A DNA stretch of 64,000 nt. Origin: Nereocystis luetkeana. Lineage: Eukaryota; Sar; Phaeophyceae; Laminariales; Laminariaceae. Both the position numbers and the translations under genes were made by a program. The stretch spans positions 2,418,001 to 2,482,000 of the forward strand of contig JARUPZ010000014.1 in assembly GCA_031213475.1 (NCBI GenBank), in the 5' to 3' direction. Position 1 is the first letter of the stretch. Every line of letters begins with the position of its first letter. This document shows positions 35,101 through 49,900 of the stretch, piece after piece. The notes beneath the pieces were generated by a model. The model had not been told where the DNA came from. It ran no database searches and was given only the letters and a program-made list of their open reading frames with translations.

Positions 35101-38100
35101 TCATACCAGGGTACCATGGTAATAAATAGTAATAAATACGTAATAATAACAAAGAATACGGTTGTCTTCGGCGAACAAAAAAAATAGTTCGCTGTTCCTC
35201 TTTCTGTATGTCTCTGCTTCTTTCCTATCCATGTATCTATGCCTTTACTGCCTACATTACGTGTTGACTGCTTGGTGATCTATCTGGTGATCGATCTGGT
35301 GGTGATCTGTCTGGTGATATTATATCTGATGATCTATCTGGTGACCTATTTGGCATCTGTCTGCTGGTACAACAGCATGTGCATGGTCGATACAGCCTCG
35401 CAGCTGGAGTCGGCCGCACCTGAGCTGTTACCGCTCTGGGTGAGGTACGGTCGACAATTGCCGGAGGAGCTCGCTCGTGATGTCAACTTGGGGGGGGTGA
35501 GTACCCTAAGTTTGAAACGCTAACCCTAACCCCGACCGCTTGAGAAAACTCTTGGAGTGCAGCTGTAATGAGGAGTGTGTGTGCACCACGAGTACAGCAG
35601 TATGTACCATATCAACCATTTTCTCGAAGCTCGACCAAGTCGTAAACCACTACCTACCAGGTACTGCAACCGCATACCAGCACAGAAGTAGATAGGTAGG
35701 TTATGCAGATACAGTATACATGTCGACTATTAATATTATATGGTTGGAGTTATGTACGAGGTATGCGATACCAGATAGATACCTCCTGGTAAGTGCCTAT
35801 GGAATATGGACTCCCATTCGGTTTATTACGCAACATTAGTAGTGGGTGACACCTATAGTATGTATGCAGTTGAGAGGTGACAAACCGAGTGTAAAAAAAA
35901 TACCAGGTAGTACGTACGTATTCTTGATGTATTGGAATTATTCACCTACCAAGATAGATTTTGACCTCGTCTGACAACCTTCCTGGCCTTACTGTCCATA
36001 CGGCTCATGATGCGCTCGTACCGCGCATACTGCACATATTGCTCATACGGTGCATACTGCGCATACACTGTGACACGCAAACCGTTACCGTCCAGACCCT
36101 GGCGCGTGTGAAGCTGTGTGAAGAGCTGGACCACGCGTCGCTCCGCGAAGCATGTCAGAAGGTGTGTGTTGACACTTTTTTTTTGTTTATTTGGTGTGTC
36201 TGTGTGTTGTCTTACGATGCCGAAATAAATGATGAATACGTACAGCATCGGCGGCACTAAGCAGTCTATCTTACAGTACTGTAGGTCATAGATAGGCTGC
36301 TGCGGTTTGTGTCCGAAGAGGAACGTAGAAAGTTGTACGATACACGCGCGGGAATGGCAATACTCGTGGCTGCGTGCTGTTCCTACAGTAAACGGATGGT
36401 ACGATCGCACCTCCTTCTCTTCTTGTGGCTCACTGTACACTGTTTCCATACCGTAAGGATTACACCGCTATTAATTTCTGCTCAAAGGCATCTAAAACTT
36501 GCCACGTCCAGTGCCCGCACCGAGTATTTTCCCTAATATTGCAGAGATGGCACAATCTACCACTATGGACGGAATTATAACGACCACTGGGGTGTTATTA
36601 TGGACCCCAAACGATCCTTGCGTTTCCGTCCGGAGTACTGGTAGTATATTACCTGGTGTGGGGTAACAAACTACAGCACGATACAGAGAAATGCGATAAG
36701 TAGAAAACTTGCCAAATTGGCAAGTTTTGGGATTTTTTTCAAGTATCAAAATCGCGAGCACAAGCAGCAAAAGACTAGAATTTCAATAAATTTGCCAACG
36801 AAGGACTACGGAAATACCCAAGACGATGTTTGACAAAAAAAACTTACCAATTTGACGAGACCTAAATCCCCTAAACTTGCCAGTTTGGCATAAAGAAACT
36901 TGCTAGAAACTAAAAACGACCCTAAAAGGAATTTGGCAAAAGCATCTTAATCTTGTCCACACCCCTACTACGGGGGACCATAGTTAATACCTGGTAGGAC
37001 CTATGGTCTACACAAAAAGCTATATATTAACCTGTTTTCACTCACAATATTTGGTCATATTTACTATGGTCCCCCGTAATAGTATTGCTACTTACTTTGG
37101 CCTGGGATTCCTTCCACTACCTACTGCACCCCCGCCTGATGACTGAACTAGCCCAACAGGTAGTTACATCTAACGAACACTGACCGCCCCCCCTCCTCTC
37201 CCACGCCGCGTTGTGTGTATACCTAACGTATACCTTAGGCGATGTCGGGGCTCCCGGAGGCAGCGGCGATCGCTCTGGAGTCCTTGCTATGTCTCCAGTT
37301 GAAGCTGTCGTACCTTTCCACAAAGACTCCGCGCGCTTTGAAGGAGTACACGCACTCGAGGGTGAGGGGTTGCTGAGACATTGGGTTACAGTATAGCCCC
37401 CTTTTAAGGTTAATATCGCCTACAGGGTTCCTAAGACGCTAGAGTAGCCCCCCATGATTAGTATTGCCCACGGGATTGATGAGACCTTGAGTTCGAGCCC
37501 GTAAGGTTCATGTCGCCTTTCATAAACGTGTGCTCGATCTGCGACCTGGGGGTGATGAAGTGAACGTGAGTGTGATGTACTGTATAGTGTGCGCGTCCGG
37601 CTGGACTGTAAGCTTTGTATTTTACTTCGGTAGCAGTTTATGTCGTGAGTGACCGTGCCAATTCGGATAGGGGACACCATCTGTTGGAATAGTGGGCATC
37701 GTGGCTCTGTCTCTGTGAGAACAAATGCAGAGCCTCGACACGAATCGTTCCAACAGGTTCTAAGCCTCGACACGAGGCCAGGTCGAGGACGAATCGGCTT
37801 CTCACCCTGGTGTGAGGGGACCTCATTCCTTTGCTGAAGTGCATGCTGCACGCTGTCAAAGCAAACAAACGTGATCATAAAGACAGGGTAGCTCTCGTTA
37901 GGAAATCGCGCTGGTTTAATGTGCTACAGGATAGTTGTGTTCGTCGTCAACTGTGTGCGCTGGAGGAAGCCAAAAGACAACACGACAGAAAAATCGATCA
38001 TCCGGCACGGATGTTCGGTTTCAGACTCTCATCTACAGGATCTCCGGCTTCGCCCAGCCTCAAAAGGGACTCATATGTTATATTTCAGGTGGATGTGTGA

Positions 38101-40921
38101 ATTGGCAACTCGCTTAGCCATCAAATTTAGATACAAGACCGATAGACCCAACCAAAACACCTGGCTTGACTGTAAACTCTACCTGCAATTTGTAATTTGT
38201 AATGGTCAGGACGACGGTGGCATAAGCCGACGTGTGGAGGCAGCTCTGCTGGCCCATCTTTCTTCGGAGGAATCATTTCCGTGCAAAGACAAGTCGGCTC
38301 GCGTGCTGCCCATGCTAGCGGACCACCTGAATTTAACTTTGCGGGAGGAGGACCCGAAGACTTGGAGCGCGGTGGAAGCGGTGTTCAGGCGGGCACACCC
38401 TTGGGCGGTGAGTCATGGTGATGTCTTTTTTCTTGTTGGTGCTGGTTGTGTTATTGATGTTGCTGTTTGTGGTGGTGTTGGTGTTAGTGGTGGTGGTGTT
38501 GGTGGTACTGATGGCGGCGTTAGTGGTGGTGGTGGTGGTAGTCGTGGTGGTAGTCGTGGTGGTAGTCGTGGTGGTAGTGGTGGTAGTGGTGGTAGTGATG
38601 GTGTCGTTGTTGGTGATGGTGATGGTGGTGGTGGTGGTGGCGATGATGGTGGTGGTTGAGGTGGCGGTGGCGGTGATGGTGGTGTAAGTCTCATATCCAA
38701 CGGTTTTGACTCGTAATGCCCTAGCCGCGGACGACGCCATAACTGAACACGCGAGCATGGCTGGCGGGAATAATGGCGCTGGTGCCGAGTTCAGGCAGTT
38801 TTTTTTTTGTATGTGCGCTCTAAAGACCTGCTGGCGCGTAGAATTGATCGTTTACGTTGTGTGACAATTGTGTCACACGTGTGGTTAGGCCTGACTTATT
38901 TCAAGGACTCGACCAAAATCACCAGAGCACTCGAACTCCTTGCATCTCCTCCCGCCCTCCCTCCCTCCCTCCCTCACCTCTCCCTCCCTCTCTCCCTCCG
39001 TCCCTCTCTCCCTCCGTCCCTCTTCCCTCCCCCCTCCCTCCCGTTTTGCCTTGTTATTTTTCTTGTTCTGGTTTTGGTTCTTGTTCTTGTTCTTGTTCTT
39101 GGGTCTATATCCCTGGGCGACAGGTCCGAACGGAGTGTCTCTTGGCAGAGGGGTGCGACGATCGCATCACCGTACCCTACCGGGCTGGCAAGACGACGAA
39201 CAAGTACCACTGCTCGCCCGTGCCCACCCCCGAGGTGGTGAGCCGTTCCTCGTGCACCAGCAGCTCTTCCAGCCGGTGAGTGCCCTATGATATAGTGATA
39301 TACCAGGTAGTAGCGTTCCGGGTAGGGAGGCACGCCAGAGAAGGGAGGATCCCTAATTTTATCCGTCGGTTCTCGTTTGTTCTTTATGGCAGAATGGGCT
39401 CCATTCCTCCCAAAATCGTTTTTTCAACACTATAGGCATGTCACAAATGACTTCGTATACGTACTGAAACGGCATTGCAAAGATGCTACACAGTCTACGG
39501 TAGTATTCTTCTGCACTAGCGGTGTACCCGGGATGATCGAAACCCGGGTACTCGGCGAGTACAACAAGGATGGGGAAAACCCGTGACGGGTTCGGGTTTG
39601 ACTTGAAACCCGCGGGTTCTGAGGGTGACCAAAGCCCGGGTACTCGGCGGGTTCGAGCACCCGGGTACCCATGTCCCCTGTTTAGAATGCCTCACAGTAT
39701 ATCTAAAAACCTTTCAAATCGACAGAAAACGGGCGTTCCTGGTCTATGGGCTGCGACAGTAGTAAAAAAGGGGTTTACTGTCATAGCCCATAGTCCCAGG
39801 CGACCTGTCCATGGAGATTTCCCATTTTTGTAATTAATACAGGTGCCTGTCACGTTGATATCTTGGATATCTTCAGGGTTTTACCACAGACGTATACATA
39901 GGCATGCCTTTTTTTTACTCGAGTCATGACACCTGCCCGACATGGAGACCTGGGAATGCCACCTGCTACGGCGCACATCAGGTCAATCTGCCTTTCGCTG
40001 TATACTGAATGTGCTCAGTTCAGGGCCGTACGTGTGGGTATCTGCTTTTCCGCGTGCAACCATAGACTATATATTTTGCAGCACGCTACTACTACTCGTA
40101 CGGCATATCTCTCTATATTTGTACATATTCTCATCATTCTGTGCAGCAGCGCCAAACCGTACCAGGTACTCCGTAGTCTATACAATGAAAAACAACAAAA
40201 AGCTAGACAAGCTGATTGCATTTTTGTTGTTGTTTGTTGTTGCTTCTTGTTAGTTGAGAGGCCTACTGCCCTGAAGCAGGGGGGGCTGACCCGGGATAAA
40301 TCATCCTCACTCTGAGTGCGCGGTCAGCGCGGTGGCGATCCCGACCATAAGTAACAGCTGTTTCATACCATGATACTCTGGCCATGGTTTAGCCGGGTGG
40401 TGGGATGGTCGCAATTCTCCGTCAAAAGCCTAGATGCTTTCGCTTTTGGACGCGTTGAAAGAAAATGCTCTCATGTGCGTACTTCCACAAGTAGTTTCGG
40501 GTTCAACTATTGCGACCGCGCCTGTACCATGCGTTGCTTCGCTTGGTTGACTCTCGATTTTACGTGCTATGAATCATACATCAGGCGAGCGTTCGACAGC
40601 GCCGACTCCACGCGGCGCGAGCTTCTGCAACACTGGGCGCTAAAGCCAGGTGCCTGGCGCGAACGTAAATCGGCCGGCCCGAGGGAGGGGGGGGGAGGGG
40701 AAGAAAAGGGGGAAGGGGAGGGAGAGTACGACAACGGGTCCTTTGCGAGCCGCATGAGCGATACCCGGCGGCGGTTGCTGGGCGTTCTGGGCATGGATGA
40801 CAACACAGCGGAGGTACAAGTATGCTCATGCGTATAATTCGCGCACGCGTATACGTTTCAGTTTCAACCGCAAGCGGATGGCGTCATCTCAATACGTAGC
40901 TCCGCTGATCTCACATGTTGC

Positions 40922-40976
<55 letters not shown>

Positions 40977-43900
40977 AGTACAGTGTAAGCCGTGATGATT
41001 CTTTTGTTCGCAAATGAAGGATACAAACCACTAGGCTACTCAGTCATCGCTGAATAAGTGGCTCGGTGATTTATCCTTCATTAACGAGCGTAAGCCCACG
41101 GGTTGGAAAACACCTAAAAACTATGTCGAGCTCGCTTTTTGGAAGACGTTTATAAGTTTGGATCAAGAAATCGCGCTGAGCGGCGAATGCTACACTAAGT
41201 TATATATATATATATATATATATATATACCAGGTATACATATCTTGCCGACGACGCCAAGTGTAAAGGCACGAAGTTTTAGCTAGGTAGCAGGATACGAG
41301 TAGGCGGTACGGGACGGGCCCGACTCCTACTACTGTGCATGTTGCCTCTGGTTGCTCTCGGTTTCTCACACCTATGTTGGCATTATATTAGCTTGCTTTT
41401 GCTCCGCTCCTATGCTACTGATCTACAGGACAAGTGGTTTTCTCCCAAAGAAACAACAGTAACGCCTCCACAACAATAGATGGGACACGGGGATGCCATG
41501 GCGAAAAGAAGCCTACGCACAGTCAAGGACGCTCAAGGTTGCTGTTACAATACGGCTTCAAGCCTTTGTTTCCTGTTCGCAGACCCCCATTGTGTTAGGC
41601 ATACCGTAGGATAAGGTATTCATTTATCGCCAATATGCTCGAACTTTCGTCTCGCGTTTGTTCGCTTGAATACGCGATAGGTGTTTCTTACGCCGTCGGG
41701 GTCGGATGCGGAGTTTCTGCCGACGGCTCTTGCGTGCGTCAGGGCGCGACGGCTGGGTCACAAGGTATCATGCACAGATAGCGCTAACCCCTTTAGAACC
41801 GGACCCCGTTTTGGGGGGGGCATTTGTTACTGCTTGGAACTACTGTAGTGTCGGATTTGTTTCTCAGCAGTAAACGGGTAAACAGTAGTGAGGAGGGACA
41901 AGCTGATACGCGGCTTGATCAGCCAGGTATTACTGTTCATAGTGAGAAGGGCTGGCGTATCCGACTTGCTTGGTCAGCTGTATCTATGTAATCTATCAGG
42001 TTACCGTGAGATGGGATATGCTGTTACACCACGTACGTAATTAAGTCAGAGGGTTTTCGTGGGAAGGGATGATCTGTTAGATTACCTGGTAAGCCAGATT
42101 GTTAGCGAAAGGTATATAGCCGGTAGGAGTTTAGAGAACAGTTAATTGTTATAGCCTACTTCGAAGTATGATCGTGCTTACTATGATAAGAAAAAACTTT
42201 CGTCAATCATGTGCATAAACTTTAAACGATTGCTGGTAGCCTAGGCTATGTCGCCATGCCAGGTGGGTTTGCAGCAGCGCGCGAACTTTAACCACTAGGC
42301 TGAGGGAATGTCCTGTCAGGCAGCGAGGAGGGGTAGAGCTGTCAGACTACTCGTAGGTCCACCAGATTGTGTCGGCGCAGCCTGTGACCAAGTTTTTAAT
42401 AGTGAGCAAGGCTGACTTGTTAAACCACTTTGGTCAGGCAGCCAGAGTTAAGCGGCTAGACTACAGCAAGTGTTAAGCCTATTGCTCTAGTCAGCAAGAT
42501 AGATGTATTCATAGAGAGCAGCGATGCCCTATTAGACAACTTAGTTCAAACCGTGGCCTGTGTTCCGCGTGGTCTGTGTGCCCTCAGCAATAAATTGTAT
42601 TCCCGTCCCGCTCTATTGAGTCCCTCTCCATCAACTCCTAAAACACAACGAACTACTGTATGTACGCACTCTAAACAGTTGTGACACCCCTTTTGAACAC
42701 AAACGGATGCATACTGTAGTACATAAACTTCTAAGCTTCGGTTGTTTCGCTAAACTTAGTTTTTTTGCTAGCTGAGCTCTTCGCTCTTGGCGGGCTGTTC
42801 GTTAACCCTTCAAGCTTTCTTTTATGCAACGACCGACCGCCGTGTTGTCACTATTTACGAGTACATACTTAAGAGCATCAGCTGTGAGATCGAAGATTTC
42901 GTCGAAACTCATATTTATTCGCAACCTGTGTGTGACACTTCCATCACATAATACTTGTGATACCCTGACTTCAGGAGGGCGATGGACCTGCCGTGACCTC
43001 CATTGTCGTCGCGGCCGGCGAGGTGGGCAGCGGCACGGCGGGAGCCGCGGGGGGGCAACATTTCAGCGAGCTTACTCCGAGGGGAGTCCCCGGCTTCCCC
43101 GAGCACAACGTAAGAGAAAGTGCCAGCTCCATCCGGCGAACTATAATGACGGGGAGGGGGGGGGGGAAGGATACGCTTTTTTTCGTGTCTGCAGGGAGGA
43201 GGGGGGGGAGATACGTACGCATGGTTAGGCGGCTTATTTTCGACTTGAGTTGGTATGATAGGAACCTGAGAGAGTGTAGGTGCCTCCTCTACGAACACCG
43301 TGGGATGGCTCGCAGACGTGGTATAGAGCTAGCTCCCAGTGGTATCAAAATAACCTTGGAAACGTTGTGTACTCCCTCTTGACACACATGAGGTCATTAC
43401 GATAACCTAGGTCCCCTGTGGTCACGGAAGAAAGGCGCAAGGAGCCCACAGGCAGGCCGGCGAACAAGTATGCACCTCAGCATGGCTTGAGGGTGGATTG
43501 TAGATCTCCCCGTGGTATGATAGGAACCTGAGAAACTGTCGGACATCGGACATATCAGATAGATGCTCTGCACATAGATCATGATTTAGATAATCTAGAT
43601 CCTCACCTGCCGTTTTGATATGTTGGACAGCATCTTTGTACTGTGTTAATAGTACAGAGTTCCAGCCCACAAAACTTGTGCTTGATCATGCAGATTACAC
43701 GGCCGCGACCCGTCAAAATGAGCTAGATCATACAGATCAGGAATCTATCTATCTGTCCGAAAAGGTCTAGATCATGTTCTGTGGATGATCTATTTGAGCT
43801 AGCTGATCTGTTCGAGGTGTCAAAACTTCGGTAGGAACCTGATATTTTTGGGTACCTACCCCCTTTGCCGCGACACCGCGGCATGACCGATAGGTGAAAA

Positions 43901-46900
43901 GCTTAGTTTGGGTGGGTAATAGTTAGATGAAAATCTTAGTTTGGGTGAGTAATCGGCTACGCTATTCTTTAGGGAGTAGCCCAGTGCACTAATGCTCTAA
44001 CAATGACTGTTTTTCTAGGTGAAAGGCATGGCTCCGGGGGACGTGGTGGTGACCCAGATCAAGACTCGTTCCAAGAGTGGTGCTTTCCTTCCCTGTGAAA
44101 AAGTCGTCACCAGGTGCGATGTCAATACACATGCTTGCTTACTCCTCTTGAAGATTAAGTAATCAGCCGCTCGCCATTTGATGGTACTGCTTGAAGTGCT
44201 CGCACACGGGCGTGACAGGTTCCACAGAAGACATGCATCCCCACCAATTTGGGCTGGCGTGTCGAAAAGACCGGCCAAGCGGAGCGTAGGACTTCGCTCT
44301 AGAGCGCCCCAAGCCCTACCAGTGCCAATTTATGAAAGAGGAAACCGCGACAATTGTTGCAATGCTTCACCCTAACCAACTCATACTGCAATCTTGCCAT
44401 GACACCGCTTCTGCCCCCCCCTCCCCCTTTCCCTCACTCCCCCCACCCCCCCCGCGCGCCCCCTTCCACCCACCCACCCTCCCTCCCCTGCCCTGCCCCC
44501 CCCCCTGCCCATACCCTTCACCACAAGCACCGTGCACAAGACTATGGCATCCAGTTCGACGAGCGTGGTGGTGGTGCACTTCGTAGCTGGGTCTAAAACG
44601 GGGATATGTTCTCCCTCTATAGACACCTTGACTAAGCTGCAACGCCAGTACGGGGAGCGTCTCTTGGTGAGCGAAGAGAGTCAGCCAGTTGGGTGGGTGC
44701 TGATACCGTGTATGGAACGCCTGCCTGTTGGATGTGTGAGCGTTTGCAATTTAGGGATTGGCTCTAGCCCGACGGATAGAGCTAACGTAGAGCTAACAGA
44801 TAGGTTTAGTGGATGCTTCCAAAGGATACTGATAACGGATAGACCTAACGGAGGATCCTAGCGGATGTACTTTCGCTTCCGGAGTACCGGTGTGTTGTAC
44901 CCACTGCTATCCCACCCAAAAGAGTTCCAGACGAAGATTTCGGGGAGCGATTCACCACATACGCTCTGTGAGGATTCCCATTATTATGTTTTGTCATTCA
45001 GCAATGTATAGTATTACAGCAGTAGAATATACAACGGGGCTGCAGTATTTAATCACCACTTTGGCCCGTAATATAGTCTCCACTTGGACTCTGAAGTGAA
45101 TACTAAACGGGTATTATATTACCAGCTAGTTTTGTTCTTGGAGACGATATGAAGCATGCTCGTCAACGCCGACCAAAAAAAAAAGAAAAAGAGAAGCCAA
45201 GAAAAAGATCACCTACTGTACAGTACGTACATAATGGAGTACATCAAAAATGCACGTAGTCTATTATTTTGTAACTCCATTCCTATTTCCGGGGTAACAT
45301 CGATCTACTCCACTTGTTGCCATGATAAGACAACGGGGCTATATACCCTATCTCCTAACGACAGGTGGTTGTGGACGCGTGTCAGCTGCGCTCGGAGGCC
45401 GAGAACATCCGCAAGTACGCGGCTCTTGGGTTCTTGACGCTCGTCACGGGGTCGAAGTTCTACTGCGGGCCGCCCTTTTGCGGGGCAGTTCTTTTTCCTC
45501 CCGCGGCCCTAGCAGAGCTGGAGGCGGGGCACGACCACCTCCCGCCCGGCTTTCAGGACTACTTCACTCGGCACGAGGTATGTTTTGACATGTCTGGTAC
45601 TCCATACATCGTCTCCTAAAAACGCTATAATTAAGTATTAATAGTTCACATTAATAGTTCGCGTTATTATGTAATACTCGTAGCTCAAGTATGTAATTGA
45701 TTATTGCCAACCCTACTCTCACACCAGAGGTCACTCCTATCATAAGAGTTAATCTCTTATGTTTTTCGTCAGCAGTAAATCCCAGACCACTACAAGTAGG
45801 ACAATATCGGGTAGTGATAGATATCGAAAGTTTCGTTTTATTTCGATACTGGTATACCGTAGCTTCCAACTTTCGATACGATAGACATCACCAATATAGA
45901 CTACCCTGTCCATGAGTGTAAGCACGTTTTGGCTGTCTGTCAATACCCAAACGGTCCTTACATTTCCGGATATCGTAGTGTTTTCCTTATTGTGAAGGCT
46001 CGGGTTCGTTGTGTGCGCATTTTTTTCATCTGAAGCTCAAGGAATACATGGTGGTGTTGGGTATCGAGAATATGCTTTCGGCAGGATACGATATCTCGAC
46101 ATCAGTCCCCAAATTTCGGGATATAGATGCGTTATCTCGATATATTGTACCAGGTATGTATCTTGTGATATCGCTTGATACTGATATATATGATATCACG
46201 ACACTTCGCGATATATCATGCGATATAACTCGCTCGGTACACAAAATGTATGTTTTTGATAGCGATGTATTGCGATATCGAAGCACCTTCTCGATGTTGA
46301 TATCGACATGTTGTCCCGAAAATATCGTACGGTATAGAATTCTACGTACGATACGAATACTGTTTCCACAAGGTGTATATTCACATTCACAAGTGACATC
46401 GAGGTATCCCAAAAATAACTTCGACATTAATTTCGACATATCCCGAAATGTCGCATGATATCTCGAGAATTCTAGATACGATACCAACACTACTGTAATA
46501 CGAACTAGTATTAGTAGTAGTGTGGCTAAATAGTGACCACATCATGCTAAACATTCCGGTAGCATCTGAAGTGATCGACGTTAATAAAATTGTGTGTGTG
46601 TACCTAGAGATCACATCTTCCAACCGTAGCGCTTACTCGCCCCTTCTCTGTCTTCCGATGCCGGTTCAGTTGGACCCCCGCTACCCCAACTTGCGCTCCC
46701 GCCTCGCTGGGTGGGAAAACCGTGGGCTTCTACTGCGGTGGGCGGGTGCCTTGAACAATATGGAGGCCGTGAAGAGCATCCCCAAGGATAGGCTGGACGC
46801 CTTTGTTAGCAGGTAAGAAACGATATGGTACGGTATTACAAGGTTCCCCTTCGGGATGTGGGTGGCGTGAAATCCCGGGGGTGTCGCAAGTTGAAAAGTG

Positions 46901-49900
46901 AGACGCAGGTAACATTTTTCTGGAGTAAAAAAATGTTAGATAGAAATGGTCAATGGTCCACTCTGTATTGCCAGACGCGAAGAGTAGTCGTGTAGTCGTC
47001 GACGCTCTCGCATATCTTGACATGTACCCGGTAGGTCGCAAGTTGAAAAGTGAGACGCAGGTAACATTTTTCTGGAGTAAAATTAATATTAGATTGAAAA
47101 GAGTAATGGTCCCCACTCTGTATTGCCAGACGCGAAGAGTAGTCGTGTAGTCGTTGACGCTCTCGCATATCTCGACATATAGGAGGCAGAAGACAATGCG
47201 TCGTGTATGGTCCAGTCGTATTTAGTATTAAAACAACTGTTAGGGTGTTATAAAACCTGTTGGCGCTGGGAGTATTACGAAAACACGAAATATGGATATG
47301 GCTAGGGAGTGGTGAGTGAATAGGGTGATTAGTGATCAAGGGTTGTTGTACTGTAAGGTGGAGCAATGTTCGTTACTATATAGGACGTCACAGGTGTTTG
47401 CATGAGGCGGTATCGGATATGGATGACAAGCGAATGTTATACGGATTTGGATGTTGTACAATTGGTTGGCGGCTACGATTTCGGTATGTGTTGCGTATGC
47501 GGTCGGATCTAACATGAGCTGAAGGTGGTGTTCAACGCTTCGGTACTGTGTTTTGAGGAAACCCATAAATCTTGATGTACTCTTCGTTTATCCCGGAGGT
47601 AATAACTTGGTGGAATGTGTTTCCGCCGGAACCGGGCACAACGTCATGCATGTGTTCAGACATGTGAGCAAGTAGTTGGTGTCGACCTATGAAATGCAGT
47701 AATGAGTTGTCGAAGACATGACGGGCAATACATTTCAGCAAGCAAGCGCCATCTCCAACTTCGTTGACGATGGACCAATACGCATGACTGTAGACACTAC
47801 TGTTGTTGGATTGGCTTGAGTTGGAGTTGTGGTTGTCGCTACCGTCGTCGTCTGAGTCGTCTCCTTTTGATTTGCTGTTGTTCCTATTAGAGATCTCGCG
47901 CGTCATGTTGATGTCCAAAATTGGGGGAGCATGCCCTGTAGCAACAACGATGAACTCTGAGAAGACGACGTTGTGAACGTAGGGATCCCGTCTATAAGAC
48001 GTTCGGTTTTAACGAGGCATAAGAGGTTGTCCCTACAGGTGGTCCTGCTCAAAGCGATAACAGTTGTCCATGGCAGAACACGTCGCCTCTTAAATCAAGA
48101 CCTACTCTTTTCAAAGTCTGTCCTTGGGACTTATTAATGGTCATTGCATAGCACAACCGCACGGGGAATTGTAATCGGTGGAACGTAATGCCACGGGCGC
48201 CAACTTGAACTTCGAAACATGTGCGCGGTATTTTCACAATAGGAGATTCTTCCGATATGACCTCGACGTCAATCACTCGTTGTGAAATACTTTTGATAAT
48301 TTCCTTCTTTTCCGTTGACGAGACCACTGTCGAAGTTGATGTTTCGAATAAAAAAAAACAAAGCTCCAATCTTGAGGTGCAGATCATGGGGAGGTGTGCC
48401 AGGCACTTGGACACTGTTTAAGTACTCGACTGAAACGACGTCTGACATGTTGTCGTCGTCGGCAGTTATTTCGTCTGTACTTAACAAGTGATGGTTCCGC
48501 CCTGCAATTATGTTGAGGATGAAATCGTTGATGTGGTCGAGTCGATGTTGTCATTGATGGGAGCTAAAATGCCCCGGTCGTTGTAAGTATTGTGGTTGAC
48601 TTCCAAGAGGTCTAGGTATACACTACTGTGGATGAGGGTTTCGAAATCTGTCGTTCCTTCGATAGAACATGCTGTTTCTAAACCGTCTTGGTTAGTGACG
48701 GTATGTTGCAAAGGGATTGCAGGAGTACCATTCGGCAGCAAGACGGGCACTATGTTGCCCTCGCCGACGGCTAGTACTGTTTTCCCGAAAGGGATGTCGT
48801 ATTTGTCCCTCATTGACACCGTGAGACGGAAGCGTCAAACATGTTGCCACAGGCTAGAGGAAAGGAAAGCGCGTTCCACAATTTCAGTTTCAGTACCAAA
48901 CTTGAGGACAGGACCAACTTGTCTCCAGTCTCCGCTGAACAAAATGGTTTTACTGGCGAAAGGCAGATCACACTTGCAAAGGTCTTGGAGTGTTAAGTTG
49001 AGGGCGTCCGGAGCGAACTTGGAGGACATGACGACCTCATCCCATATAATGAGCGATGCACGCCTGAGGACGTCAGCACGGTCAGACTCGGCTTTGACGT
49101 TGCACACACTTCCGTCAACGGCGTCATCACCAAACGGTAACTTAAAAGTGGAATGGGGGGTAAGACCACCAGGCAGTATCAGGGCTGCAATACCCGCGAA
49201 CGCCGCACACAGCACTAGTTTTCCCTGAGAACGTAGGTGAGCTGTGATGGTGCGCTCTGTGAATGTTTTCCCTGTCCCGGCAGGTGCATCTATCATGTAG
49301 AGACCACCTGTGTCCTGAAGAGCATTCATAGTAACAGTGTCAAAAACGTATCATTGTTCGGGTGTCAATTGAGGTAGTAGGGACTGAGCGAGTTCAGCCT
49401 GCTCTGTCCTGTTGAAACCATTGAGGAGGCGGCCAAACTCAGTGTTGTCATGGTGTACGTTTTTGGAAGGCCGAACTGGTTCGTCGAACGCCCATGTTTG
49501 TTGAGCATGAGGTCAATATGCTTGAGAGCGGCGTCGGAACTAGCGGCGTCGGACATCGTCACTGCGAAATCGAGCAAAAGGTACATTTGAAATTATTCCC
49601 ACAATGAAGGCGCGGGAGCGCCGTGTAGTATCAGTGTTGTGAAAAGACGACGTAATTCACGCGGGGTGGCGAATCCCAATGCCTCCTGCATGCAAATGGC
49701 ATTATCGTCAACATCATGAACGAGCCCAAGCTCCCTTGCACACTGTTGGTACGTTTCGTACACGAAGCTGTCGATCGAACTTGATTACACGAAGCTGTCG
49801 CTCGGGCGATGTAACAGTAGTAACCGCAAGAACCAGATATCTCCCTGGTCGGGACTCATGTACTGTATGCGGCTGACATTAGCGGTAGTTTTTCGGTAAA

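Noticed and set aside
37420-37878. 152-codon minus-strand frame
   Set aside because: It lies antisense in an intron of gene 2, overlaps an imperfect TGTTGGAA hairpin and has no recognisable domain.
38413-38700. Long open frames on both strands with Val-, Thr- or Pro-rich products
   Set aside because: They are translations of the GGT microsatellite in a gene 2 intron.
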